A program made the translations under genes and the position numbers. Positions 28,101 to 34,723 of a stretch of DNA of 64,000 bases are shown here, piece by piece (position 1 is the stretch's first letter; each line of letters begins with the position of its first letter). Under the pieces are notes generated by a model, which saw only the letters and a program-made list of their open reading frames with translations, did not search any database and was not told where the DNA came from. Origin of the DNA: Mycolicibacterium aromaticivorans JS19b1 = JCM 16368 (GTDB lineage Bacteria; Actinomycetota; Actinomycetes; Mycobacteriales; Mycobacteriaceae); assembly GCF_000559085.1 (NCBI RefSeq), contig NZ_JALN02000002.1, positions 186,001 through 250,000 of the forward strand, read 5' to 3'.

Positions 28101-28500
28101 GGGCCAGGTGCTCGTTGAACAGCTGCTGTTTGCGCGCGGCGAGACCCTGCACCGTAAGACGTTGCGGGGGGTCGTCGGGCGAACCCTCTGCAAGGGTGAT
28201 TCCGCGCGACGCCAGGAAGGTTCGCACGCCGTCTTCACGGGGCCGTCCATCGACGTAGCGCAGGTAGTCGGCCTCGACGTCGAAACTGGGCACCGGTGTC
28301 GCCGCCAGCTCGTCAAGCACCTCGTCGAAGAGCGTTTTCCAGGCTGCGGCGTGCACCGTCGCGGTGTCGGTGACCACGCCGTCCATGTCGAAGACAACCG
28401 CGTCATAACACCGCAGCCGTAGGTCCGGCGTGGGTGGTTCCTCCCGGTCAGTCACTGGGGCTCCCCCCGGTCGCCGCCAGCGCAGTCGTCCGGTAGACAT
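25153..28500 (-). CDS. HAD phosphatase/phosphoglucomutase fused to GH65 glycoside phosphorylase
   Basis: 1115 residues. Residues ~30-260 are a HAD domain of the beta-phosphoglucomutase group (VFDMDGVVTDT, SRNSVAVLQAAG, VVVEDAEAGVRAG). Residues ~290-1080 are a GH65 enzyme: HGEGYRGHVFWDEMFVYPML, the catalytic-acid segment VMGPDEFHDG near residue 778, and KQADVLMLLYLLS. GH65 enzymes phosphorolyse or hydrolyse alpha-glucosides such as trehalose, kojibiose or maltose, and a beta-PGM would isomerise the released beta-glucose 1-phosphate, so the fusion makes metabolic sense. It resembles the HAD-GH65 arrangement of M. tuberculosis Rv2006. Overlaps the next gene by 14 bases. Confidence 0.88.
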   Translation of the reverse strand: MSTGRLRWRRPGGAPVTDREEPPTPDLRLRCYDAVVFDMDGVVTDTATVHAAAWKTLFDEVLDELAATPVPSFDVEADYLRYVDGRPREDGVRTFLASRGITLAEGSPDDPPQRLTVQGLAARKQQLFNEHLARDGVAAFPSTVALLRRLRAEAISTALVTSSRNSVAVLQAAGVIDLFDARVDGSDALRLSLPGKPDPATFLEAARRLRVDPTRAVVVEDAEAGVRAGTAGGFGLVVGVDRVGNRAALLAAGAHIVVEDLAALDVDVPIADLGEHWCGGASCAEGPWLLTYHGFDPALEGTREALCTLGNGYRGTRGSAPGSTADNVHYPGTYLAGVFNRLRSNLGGRVVEYEHLVNCPDWTALTVSPPGEAPYRHGSAQMLSSWQQLDLRRGLLTRVFRYRDTAGRTTRVTHRSFVHLMQTNLGVLETTVEAEDWSGRIIVRSGIDGRIANRNVAEYRLLAHEHLLPVAAREIDPESVLLDAVTSQSGVHIAMAARTRVMDAAQNSDTDAKRQVIDQPGYIGHELVLAVRAGQPVTVEKVVAVATSRDRAVSTAALSAAARVRRAPSAQELLSTHEASWSQTWDRFGIELRAGQRQSLALNLNTFHVLQAIAAAGLDLDTGVPARGLHGEGYRGHVFWDEMFVYPMLTMRRPEMTRSLLYYRHRRLDEARAAARAAGLDGAMFPWQSGSDGREETPNELYNPRTGTWMPDNSHRQRHVGLAVAYSVWQYFQATTDLAFLIDAGAELMVEVTRLFASMATCDAADDRFDITGVMGPDEFHDGHPDAPGQGLRNNAYTNVMVAWLITRTLEALDQIAGKDCGPIWDRLALRSGERDHWERIRHRLRVPFHADGVISQFEGYEQLAEFDWQAYRSRYGDLGRLDLILAAEGDSPNRYRLCKQADVLMLLYLLSAEELRAVLGELGYPFPAEAVLRTVEFYLARTTHGSTLSRLVHSWVMARSNRPQSWSLFTRALDSDLADIQGGTTREGVHVGAMAGTVDMVLRCYAGLETRNGMLWLHPVLPIELPRAGFTIVYHGQPISVEVTREQVTLRLHDHVGEPTTVCVEGQVVTLSPGDVHVVALAVTSPGVHPSTGSHRHRPGSEVSNAAGVRRATP

Positions 28501-28593
28501 CTCGGCGATGCGGGCGGCGTACGGAGAGATTTCGTCGCCCAGATGCGAGGTGATGATTCCCCCGGCCCCGATGACATATTCGCTGACCGTCAG

Positions 28594-29088
28594 CTAGGGC
28601 CTAGTGGTAAGGAGATTCGCCGCGTTCGCGGCCAACGCCGGAGTGCACGCGATGTCGTAGCGCTCAGCTGCCAGGGTGGAGACCGACGTGAAGTCGTGGC
28701 GGCCGTGGGTGGCCCAATGCCCGACGAACCCAAAGACCGCGCCCCACACCGCACCGATCAGCAGACCGGCGGCCAGGACCGACAACCACGCAGCTCCGGC
28801 GGCGAACATCCCCAACAGCAGCCCGATGAACAAGCCCCACCACGCGCCGCTGGCCGCACCAGTCAGCGCCGCGCGTCCGTTGGTCATACGGCCCGTGATG
28901 GCCTCCACGGTGCTCACTCCGTGGCCCACGATGCGCAGATTCTCCACGGGGAATTCCGCATCGGAGAGATAGTCGACGGTGCGTTGCGCCTCGGTGTAGT
29001 CGCGGTAGCTGGCTATCACCCGGTAGTCGGCGCTGGCGCTGGCCTGAGTGGTCGGATCGTCGAACGATTGATCGCGGGGGCTATCCAT
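28594..29088 (-). CDS. YflT-type general stress membrane protein
   Basis: 164 residues from an ATG with AAAGGAGTCACCA ahead. An N-terminal YflT-like alpha/beta domain ([33 protein letters not shown]) is followed by a glycine-zipper membrane part ([33 protein letters not shown]) and a short tail. Related mycobacterial proteins are described as general stress proteins 17M; their mechanism is unknown. The gene lies 93 bases upstream of the sugar-enzyme gene on the same strand. Confidence 0.8.
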   Translation of the reverse strand: MDSPRDQSFDDPTTQASASADYRVIASYRDYTEAQRTVDYLSDAEFPVENLRIVGHGVSTVEAITGRMTNGRAALTGAASGAWWGLFIGLLLGMFAAGAAWLSVLAAGLLIGAVWGAVFGFVGHWATHGRHDFTSVSTLAAERYDIACTPALAANAANLLTTRP

Positions 29089-29195
29089 TGGTGACTCCTT
29101 TGGTGGTTGGGTTGGGTTGGGATCGGGTGTCGGCAGCCGTGCTGCGACCCGTTGCCGACGGTCGGGCCTGGCCTGATAGGGCCAGGTCCAGCCGC

Positions 29196-29307
29196 CGCCT
29201 TCTTGTTGACCAGGTGGTCGATGAAGCCGGGGTCCTGATGGGAGAACCCGTTATGGTCCTGGCGCCACACGTGTGAGGTCAACAGATTGGCGGCGAAGGA
29301 ATACCGG
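29196..29307 (-). pseudogene. Phosphoketolase fragment
   Basis: The minus strand encodes [19 protein letters not shown] and [37 protein letters not shown] is a hallmark of xylulose-5-phosphate/fructose-6-phosphate phosphoketolases. Only about 37 residues of an ~800-residue enzyme remain. Confidence 0.75.
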
Positions 29308-29530
29308 ATCTGAAGTGTCGGTGTGTGCGCAAACGTTCGTGCCCCCGCGCGGTCGACGCGTCCCGGTGCATGCCTAGTGCCCGGCGTTCCTCGCCCGACC
29401 CTTTCCGCGGCGCACGCTGACCCGTGGGTTGCCACACTCTCACCTAATCCCCCCTTGCATCGCCTTGCCGATCACCTGCGGTTCTGACAACACTGCCAGC
29501 GGGTCGCCAGGTATCCAAGGGACTTTCTAC

Positions 29531-29566
29531 CTAAGTGCTAAGTACTAAGTACTAAGTGACTTAGTA
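29531..29566. promoter_or_regulatory. CTAAGT heptamer repeats with BlaI-like dyad
   Basis: Four head-to-tail copies of CTAAGTR (29531-29558) run into the palindrome TACTAAGTGACTTAGTA (29550-29566, 8-bp arms, 1-bp spacer). The arms match the dyad at 31032. No good gene starts nearby on the plus strand; the stress-protein gene on the minus strand starts 440 bases away. Confidence 0.55.
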
Positions 29567-29960
29567 GATTCGTCGAGTTGTTGCGGAGCCGACCTGCAGA
29601 CCGCTGAAGTGGACGGTGATGGCAAGTCACGACCAAGTATCGGGGCGGCCATGATTAGCGCAGGACTGTGGCGTCTTTCGGCCGTCGTCGAGGGCAGTGA
29701 AACTGCGCTGCTCACAAGCCACTTCGCATGGACAACGAGATGGCACAGCGGCACAACCGGCATGCCGATGGTGTCCAGGGCCTTCCCCCGCTCGCCGACC
29801 ACGTCAACGCCGCGCTTCGAATCGTCCGCCACCTCCTCATTTGACCGCTATTACGTCAAACCGTTTCCCGAACCGCGCCGCGTGCGCGGACGTTGGAGCC
29901 AAAATGTGGCGATGGTGCGCTGCCCTACCGACGCTCGCTGAACGAGGTACGAGGGTCCAG

Positions 29961-30728
29961 TCAAGATGAGAACCCTAACCGGTATCCGATGCCGCGGGCG
30001 GTCGTCACATAGCGGGGCCGCCGGGGGTCCTCGCCGAGTTTGCGGCGCAGGTGACGGATATGGACGCCAACGACGTCGTTGCAGCCGCTCCAGGATTCTC
30101 CCCACACGCCTTCCAGAAGTTGGCGGTGTGTGAACACGACACCCGGCCGTGAAGACAACATCGCCAACATCTCAAATTCAATGCGCGTCAAGTTGATTGG
30201 CTCACTATCGAGAACGGCTTGGCGTGCTGCGATGTCGATGTTCAGCGCTCCGAATATCCGGGGCGGCTCAGTACGGCCCCGGCAGTCCCGGTGCTGACAA
30301 CTCTTCTCCCCTCGTTGGCGTGGAGATCGCCGCAGAATCGTACGGATACGGGCAACCAACTCCCGCGGGCTAAACGGCTCGGTGATGTAGTCGTCGGCAT
30401 CGACCGATAAGCCGATGGCATCACCGACTGCGATACCGCCGGCAGCCACTATCACCACGTGGGCATTCGAGAAGCTACGAAGCTTGCGGCATATCTCAGG
30501 TCCATCGGCTCGAGGCCGTACGAAATCAAGCACGACGACATCGGGGTCGTTGTCGCGCGCAGCGTTGAGCGCATCTTTTTCCCCCGAGACCACCTCCACA
30601 ACGAAGTGCTGCTGCTTCAGGTAGCCGGCGACCATTCCGGCGAGGAAGCCATCGTGGTCGATGATCAAGGCACGGATTCTGCCGGCCCCGGGAGTGCCGG
30701 TGGTGCCGATTTCCGTGGTCATCGCCAC
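29961..30728 (-). CDS. Orphan OmpR-type response regulator with degenerate receiver
   Basis: 255 residues. Receiver domain (residues 17-130) then an OmpR winged helix (INLTRIEFEMLAMLSSRPGV, RHLRRKLGEDPRRPRYV, ARGIGYRLGF). The phosphoacceptor Asp68 (VVLDFVRPRADG) is kept, but the acidic pair is Asp24-His25, the switch Thr is Ala95 (VVIVAAGG) and the conserved Lys is Glu117 (YITEPFSPREL). The intact paralogue at 36593 has DD, LTARD and VTKPFSPREL at these places. No histidine kinase is adjacent. It may act without phosphorylation. An insertion between the domains (RQRGEKSCQHRDCRGRTE) carries two Cys and His residues and could bind metal. Confidence 0.85.
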   Translation of the reverse strand: MAMTTEIGTTGTPGAGRIRALIIDHDGFLAGMVAGYLKQQHFVVEVVSGEKDALNAARDNDPDVVVLDFVRPRADGPEICRKLRSFSNAHVVIVAAGGIAVGDAIGLSVDADDYITEPFSPRELVARIRTILRRSPRQRGEKSCQHRDCRGRTEPPRIFGALNIDIAARQAVLDSEPINLTRIEFEMLAMLSSRPGVVFTHRQLLEGVWGESWSGCNDVVGVHIRHLRRKLGEDPRRPRYVTTARGIGYRLGFSS

Positions 30729-30926
30729 GACTCCTCAGATGCGGGTCCGTCGATGCGCGGGTCGACGACAGGAACGCGCTGGGGACCTTGCAGGCGGGTA
30801 ATGATTTCCCCTCGCATCCGCTCCGGATGGCCTTGTCGGTGATCGGCGCCACGGCCGCGGATGTCAAGATTTCGCTGACTCAGCCGCGCGCTGGCGCAAT
30901 GCACACCCCCCATGACGACCTCCATC

Positions 30927-30950
30927 TACTATCTCCGTACGGAGATAGTA
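30927..30950. promoter_or_regulatory. Perfect 24-bp BlaI-like palindrome
   Basis: The arm TACTATCTCCGT is followed directly by its exact complement ACGGAGATAGTA. It is the best-conserved member of the TACTA/TAGTA dyads in this window and the likely model of the operator. It lies between the orphan regulator gene (minus, start about 200 bases away) and the small frames at 31223 (plus). Confidence 0.7.
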
Positions 30951-31031
30951 TGACAGTGCATTCCCGGGCAACGGAGCCGCGACATGCGCCGAATGCGCGG
31001 CGGCATGTGCACCGATGGTGAAGTGAACTAT

Positions 31032-31050
31032 CTACTAAGCTACTTAGTAG
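31032..31050. promoter_or_regulatory. BlaI-like dyad with CTACTAAG arms
   Basis: CTACTAAGCTACTTAGTAG: 8-bp arms CTACTAAG and CTTAGTAG around CTA. Closely related to the dyad at 29550-29566. The next ribosome binding site downstream on the plus strand is that of the 44-residue frame at 31223. Confidence 0.6.
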
Positions 31051-31222
31051 CATTCCGGACAGAATGTGCTGCGTGGCGGGCGGACCACCGATTGATCAGA
31101 GAACTGAGCGCATTCCGGTCGTGGCATAGCGGTCTTGCGGTGCAGGCGGTATCGAACCGCACAATTCAGGGGGATGTAAAGCCGCCTGCCGCCGTAGCTG
31201 CAAGAAATGTTTTGGAGGCCGG

Positions 31223-31357
31223 ATGAAATTGCAGGCGGTAACTGCGGTCCTCGTTTCCTGGTGGTGGCAGCGGATCCACATGGTGGTGACGGCCGGGCTA
31301 TGTCTGGTTGGAGTGGTCGCCGCGCGCTGCGGTCATGACACCGTCGGCGGTGGCTGA
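31223..31357 (+). CDS. 44-residue signal-peptide-like ORF
   Basis: ATG preceded by GGAGGCCGG. The product is hydrophobic in its second half (MVVTAGLCLVGVVAARC) after a basic segment, like a signal peptide or single-pass membrane peptide. The frame just downstream (31335) continues with a Pro-rich secreted-type sequence, so a one-base frameshift may have split one secreted protein of about 80 residues. Not recognisable as a family. Confidence 0.45.
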   Translation: MKLQAVTAVLVSWWWQRIHMVVTAGLCLVGVVAARCGHDTVGGG

Positions 31358-31478
31358 ACCCGACCCGGGCAATCCCCCGGCGATCGTCGACGCGCCATCG
31401 GGCGACCTGCCCACCGCAGACGTTCCCGTCTCACCGCATTTCCCGCCGCCACCGTCAGACCCCTCAGCCAGGAACTAG
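31335..31478 (+). CDS. Pro-rich 47-residue ORF, possibly the other half of a split secreted protein
   Basis: Starts inside the previous frame. The product (MTPSAVAEPDPGNPPAIVDA, then HFPPPPSDPSARN) looks like the mature part of a mycobacterial secreted protein. It has no own ribosome binding site. If read together with the 44-residue frame the AxA-type signal cleavage region would be restored. Confidence 0.35.
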   Translation: MTPSAVAEPDPGNPPAIVDAPSGDLPTADVPVSPHFPPPPSDPSARN

Positions 31479-31717
31479 CGGCCCAGTTCCATGGTGGTCT
31501 GGGTGGCAAGCCGGGTGGGTTGCAGCGACGCATTCGTGATGGCGACAGGGTCGCCGGGCGCTCGGGCGCTGAGTACTTTCGGCAAAGTGAGGTCCCATGG
31601 TCACTCGGCGGGTTCGGCCGCGGCAGGCACCGCCATGGCGATCAGGAGCGCAAGCACTTCAAACAGTCCCCCGCTCAACCCGCCGACATGTGGGCGGCCG
31701 CGGCGAACTATCTGCAT
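31475..31717 (-). pseudogene. Small secreted protein with RipA-linker motif, interrupted by an in-frame TGA
   Basis: Starts 13 bases after the ripA stop with a good site (CCGGAGATGTG before ATG). A basic start and a hydrophobic core (GLFEVLALLIAMAVPAAAEP) form a signal peptide. Codon 39 is TGA (31601-31603); beyond it the frame continues PWDLTLPKVLSARAPGDPVA, matching the RipA linker DLTLPTIPSAFLSGDPVQ, to a TAG at 31475. Either a pseudogene or a short 38-residue secreted peptide. It was probably co-transcribed with ripA. Confidence 0.6.
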
Positions 31718-31729
31718 CACATCTCCGGT

Positions 31730-33178
31730 TCAGTACTCGATGAATCTGGCGACGTAGGGCGTCATCCCGCTGGTGCGGACCGGGGAGATATGCACATCCG
31801 AGCCGGTGTAGGGCGCTTCGAGCATCTGCCCACCGCCGAGGTAAAGCGCTTCGTGCTGGCTGCCGTTGGGTCCGTAGAAGATCACGTCGCCACGACGCAT
31901 CTGTGAGGACGGGACCTGACGGCCGGCGGTGTACTGCGACCCCGAGTAGTGCGGCAGCTTGATGCCAGCCCCGGCGAAGGCGTATAGCACCAGACCTGAG
32001 CAGTCAAAGCCCACCGTATTGGCGCCGTCATCGATACCGCGGCTGGGGCCGTTGGCATTGCCGCCGCCCCACGAGTACGGCACGCCGATCTGGGACTGAG
32101 CGCGTTTGATCACGTACTCGATGGCCTGGTTGCCGTACACCATCGGGATGGTGCCGTTATTGATGCCGGTGTCGGTGGGCTTGAGGATGCCCATCCGGGT
32201 CAGGAACTGCTTGCCGAGCTGCTGGGTGACCTGCATCGAGTTCATCGCGATCTGCAGCACGGCGTTGATGATCTGGACCGGGTCGCCGGATAGGAACGCG
32301 CTCGGGATCGTCGGCAAGGTCAGATCCCACTCCGAGGGGTCGCCGTAGGGCACCTTGCCGTTGGCGGCGGCCCGACCCGATGCGGCCGCGGCCGGATCCC
32401 AACGGTCACCGCTCGACGGGTCGGCGGGCGCCGCAGCCGGTCGGGTCGGGCCGGGGGCGCCGGCCGCAGCCGGTACCGGGGCAGACCAGACCCGCGCGGC
32501 GTCGAGTTTCTGCTGCGCGGCCTTGCGCTCGGCGGCGAGCCGATCGATCTCCGCCTGCTGCTCGCGGAAGTTCTTCTGCGCTTCAGTGAGCGCAGCAACT
32601 GCGGCGTCCTGACTGGCCTGAGCCTGCTGGACCGCCTGGTCGGCCTTCTGCTTGGCGACTCGGGCCCCCGCATCCTTGTTGACCACCTCGGTGCGGGCCT
32701 GCTGCAGGCCTACCATCACCTGCTGGGAGCTCAAAGCCAGCATCTGGCCGGCCGCAGCGGTCGACATGACGTCCTCGGGTGTGCGGGCGACCAGCAGCGA
32801 GGCGGAGGGCCCGTTCATGTACGTGGCGACCGCGAAGGTGTCGAAGCGGTTCTGCGCCGCGGCGATCGCGGCGTTGGCGTCCTTGACTGCCTGCTCGCTG
32901 GCGTCGACCTGCTGCTGCCCGGCCGCGGCGGCGTCCCGTGCGTCCTGCACCTCGACGATCGCCTTGTTGACGCTCTCCTGTTGCGCCTGAACGCGAGCGC
33001 CGACCTCCTGAAGCTGCTGGTTCGCTTCAGCGACCTCGGCGATCAGCGCGGCCAAGCCGTTCGGCGCAGGTTCCGGCTCGGCCTGCGCCAGTCCCGGAAC
33101 ACTGAGTGCCATCGCGACACTGAGCGTCACTATGAGGGCAGATCTACACCAGGTGGCGCGAGGAGTAGTCGTTCCCAC
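31730..33178 (-). CDS. ripA: RipA-like peptidoglycan endopeptidase (NlpC/P60)
   Basis: 482 residues from a GTG after GGAGACAGCCGA. Signal peptide to about residue 33 (VPGLAQA), a long Ala/Gln-rich coiled coil (residues ~40-235), a Pro/Ala linker, the DLTLP segment, and the NlpC/P60 domain. Catalytic residues line up with M. tuberculosis RipA at a constant offset of ten: Cys393 (FDCSG), His442 (SQHEALYLG), Glu454 (MLEAP). It should cleave peptide stems of peptidoglycan during cell separation. In M. tuberculosis ripA sits beside ripB; here it does not, and it is preceded by a BlaI-like dyad, which suggests an extra, stress-controlled copy. Confidence 0.93.
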   Translation of the reverse strand: MGTTTPRATWCRSALIVTLSVAMALSVPGLAQAEPEPAPNGLAALIAEVAEANQQLQEVGARVQAQQESVNKAIVEVQDARDAAAAGQQQVDASEQAVKDANAAIAAAQNRFDTFAVATYMNGPSASLLVARTPEDVMSTAAAGQMLALSSQQVMVGLQQARTEVVNKDAGARVAKQKADQAVQQAQASQDAAVAALTEAQKNFREQQAEIDRLAAERKAAQQKLDAARVWSAPVPAAAGAPGPTRPAAAPADPSSGDRWDPAAAASGRAAANGKVPYGDPSEWDLTLPTIPSAFLSGDPVQIINAVLQIAMNSMQVTQQLGKQFLTRMGILKPTDTGINNGTIPMVYGNQAIEYVIKRAQSQIGVPYSWGGGNANGPSRGIDDGANTVGFDCSGLVLYAFAGAGIKLPHYSGSQYTAGRQVPSSQMRRGDVIFYGPNGSQHEALYLGGGQMLEAPYTGSDVHISPVRTSGMTPYVARFIEY

Positions 33179-33253
33179 TCGGCTGTCTCCCTACAACTCG
33201 GTACGCACCCGTACGCGTGTGCTCCAGATGCGATCGGTCGACTCCTCCAGCGT

Positions 33254-33277
33254 TACGTATCTACGTAGTACGCAGTA
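33254..33277. promoter_or_regulatory. BlaI-like dyad before ripA
   Basis: TACGTATCTACGTAGTACG with a TACTGCG arm on the other strand; the centre ATCTACGTAG is identical to the site at 19639. It lies 76 bases before the ripA start. It is the least symmetrical member of the set. Confidence 0.5.
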
Positions 33278-33469
33278 GGGCCGTACATTCGAGAGGGACA
33301 GTACATCACTTTTGACCCATTGGTAACACCCGTCACAAACTACAAATATGTAATTCCTCCGGCGGCCTAAACCTGCATTCGGTCAACTCGATAACCCTGG
33401 CGGATTAGCCTGGCTTTGGCGGCTACAACCCAGCAGCACCTGAAATGCATGGAGAAGGGAAATCCCACC

Positions 33470-33652
33470 ATGACAATTTCAGGGCGAGGCTTGTCGGTCG
33501 ACGAGTTCCCCCGGTTCAGGGGGCGCCGGGACGGCGTCAAATCGGCGGATCACTCCAGTCTGCTTGACGGTTGCACTGCCCGCCTCCATCCGCCGAACCC
33601 GCCAGATAGAAGCGAACTACCGGAGCAGACTAGGCGGTGGAATAGTCAGTGA
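33470..33652 (+). CDS. Hypothetical 60-residue protein
   Basis: ATG with GGAGAAGGGAAATCCCACC ahead. The product (MTISGRGLSVDEFPRFRG and a polar remainder) has no known motif, membrane segment or repeat. The ribosome binding site is the only support. Confidence 0.25.
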   Translation: MTISGRGLSVDEFPRFRGRRDGVKSADHSSLLDGCTARLHPPNPPDRSELPEQTRRWNSQ

Positions 33653-33894
33653 TACTTCGGGATTAGCGAGAATATTGCGCGCTTTCTGCAGATGCCGACG
33701 CGTCATAACATAGACCAACCGTGCTCGAGGCCGACACGCCGCAGGTGATCCCGGCCGAAGCGGGCTGCCCGCCCTGCCACAAGTGGACAACACTCGTACT
33801 TGACTTTCGAAGATGTCATCTGTGCAACCACCAAACATCGGCGAAGCTTTGACCGAGCGTGGTCGCGAAGAAACGCCGCCAGAACTTCTTCCAC
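33617..33894 (-). pseudogene. Possible remnant of a PPOX/flavin-binding family protein
   Basis: Two minus-strand frames carry pieces: EEVLAAFLRDHA at the start and VYVMTRRHLQKARNILANP with EVSLTIP near the end, the latter resembling the K.RNI..NP.VSL motif of PNPOx-like F420/FMN proteins. The middle is unrecognisable and frameshifted. Tentative. Confidence 0.35.
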
Positions 33895-33953
33895 ACGCGG
33901 TTCTTAGGTCAGCAGATTGACGGCGCTGCCGTCATCGGCATGAAATAACAATC

Positions 33954-34283
33954 ATGCAGAAAGTATCGATCGAAGCACTGGCGCGCCAGCAACTGGCACA
34001 CGCAGCCACCTACGGCCGCAACGCCGCCGACACTGTCGTCGGCGGCCATGAACGCGTGCTGCGCCAGACGGTCATCGGCATGCTGGGCGGTTCGGAACTC
34101 GGCGAGCATGAGAATCCGGGTGAGGCCAGCGTCTACGTACTCAAGGGCTCAGTCCGGCTGGTGGCAGGCGATCAGCATTGGGAGGCGCGAACCGGTGATC
34201 TGCTCACGATTCCCGATACGCGCCATTCGCTGGTCGCCTTGGTGGATTCGGCAATCCTTCTCACCGTCGCGAAGCTGCCCTGA
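33954..34283 (+). CDS. Cupin-domain protein
   Basis: 109 residues. Single small cupin barrel: GSELGEHENPGEASVYVLKG is motif 1 (with His and Glu ligands) and TGDLLTIPDTRHSLVALVD motif 2. It should bind one metal ion; the role is unknown. A closely similar but truncated copy lies at 53763-53981. The gene has a poor ribosome binding site and is followed by the SHOCT gene on the other strand. Confidence 0.78.
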   Translation: MQKVSIEALARQQLAHAATYGRNAADTVVGGHERVLRQTVIGMLGGSELGEHENPGEASVYVLKGSVRLVAGDQHWEARTGDLLTIPDTRHSLVALVDSAILLTVAKLP

Positions 34284-34304
34284 TCGCAGCGCACCCGTAC
34301 GGGT

Positions 34305-34574
34305 CTACTGCCGGGCGTGGTTGCGCAGGACTTCGATGCGTCGCTGATACTCGGTTGCGTCGATCTCAGCGCGCGCGAAACGGTCGGCCAGCACCTGCTC
34401 CGGTGAGATCGCTTGACGCATCCGCGGCGGGGTGGCCGTGGTGTTGGCCGAGCCGTTGCCGAATCGGATCAAGGCGACGATGCCGACGATGATCAGCGCC
34501 CAGAACAGCACCATACCGATGCCCATGCCGGCGTAGCCCCACCAGCCCATGTTGTAGTCATGCCAAAACATCAT
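34305..34574 (-). CDS. SHOCT-domain small membrane protein
   Basis: 89 residues from the ATG at 34574 with GGAGGAGGAATC ahead. One membrane helix (GMGIGMVLFWALIIVGIVALI) after a Trp/His/Met-rich start (MMFWHDYNMGWWGY), and a C-terminal SHOCT motif (EQVLADRFARAEIDATEYQRRIEVL). Such proteins are common beside copper oxidases and cupredoxins; the N-terminal Met/His/Trp cluster could bind copper outside the cell. A paralogue is at 51100. It lies downstream of the multicopper oxidase gene on the same strand. Confidence 0.8.
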   Translation of the reverse strand: MMFWHDYNMGWWGYAGMGIGMVLFWALIIVGIVALIRFGNGSANTTATPPRMRQAISPEQVLADRFARAEIDATEYQRRIEVLRNHARQ

Positions 34575-34723
34575 GATTCCTCCTCCTCTGTTTCGGATTC
34601 AAGTGATGTTGCCGACAAGCGCACCGGGCAGGGCTGAACGCACTGTCGTCTAGGGCCTTTCGACACGTTGCCGGATCGGTCTCCTCGTAGGCGGACCATT
34701 GACGTGTCGGCTGGTTTTGCATG

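Larger units (their letters stand above)
29089..29960. other. Mosaic spacer with fragments and BlaI-like repeats
   Basis: About 870 bases. Contents seen: a phosphoketolase fragment (29196-29307), a block of CTAAGT repeats with a TACTA/TAGTA dyad (29531-29566), and then about 390 bases in which neither strand shows a convincing gene. Confidence 0.5.
30729..31222. other. Promoter duplicate and dyads without a clear gene
   Basis: About 490 bases. Holds the perfect dyad at 30927 and the dyad at 31032, plus sequence matching the L,D-transpeptidase promoter (GGAGCCGCGACATG...GCCGAAT). The gene that should follow is absent or reduced to the small frames at 31223. Confidence 0.5.
33179..33953. other. 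Spacer with weak coding remnants
   Basis: About 775 bases. It contains the ripA promoter dyad (33254), a small plus-strand frame (33470), and a minus-strand remnant of a PPOX-type protein (33617-33894). Nothing else seen. Confidence 0.45.

Noticed and set aside
28543..29094. Plus-strand frame opposite the stress protein gene
   Set aside because: The minus strand has a strong ribosome binding site and a recognisable YflT/glycine-zipper protein.
31601..31603. In-frame TGA read as selenocysteine
   Set aside because: No selenocysteine element or selenium gene is seen, and the RipA linker has no Cys at that place; decay is the simpler reading.
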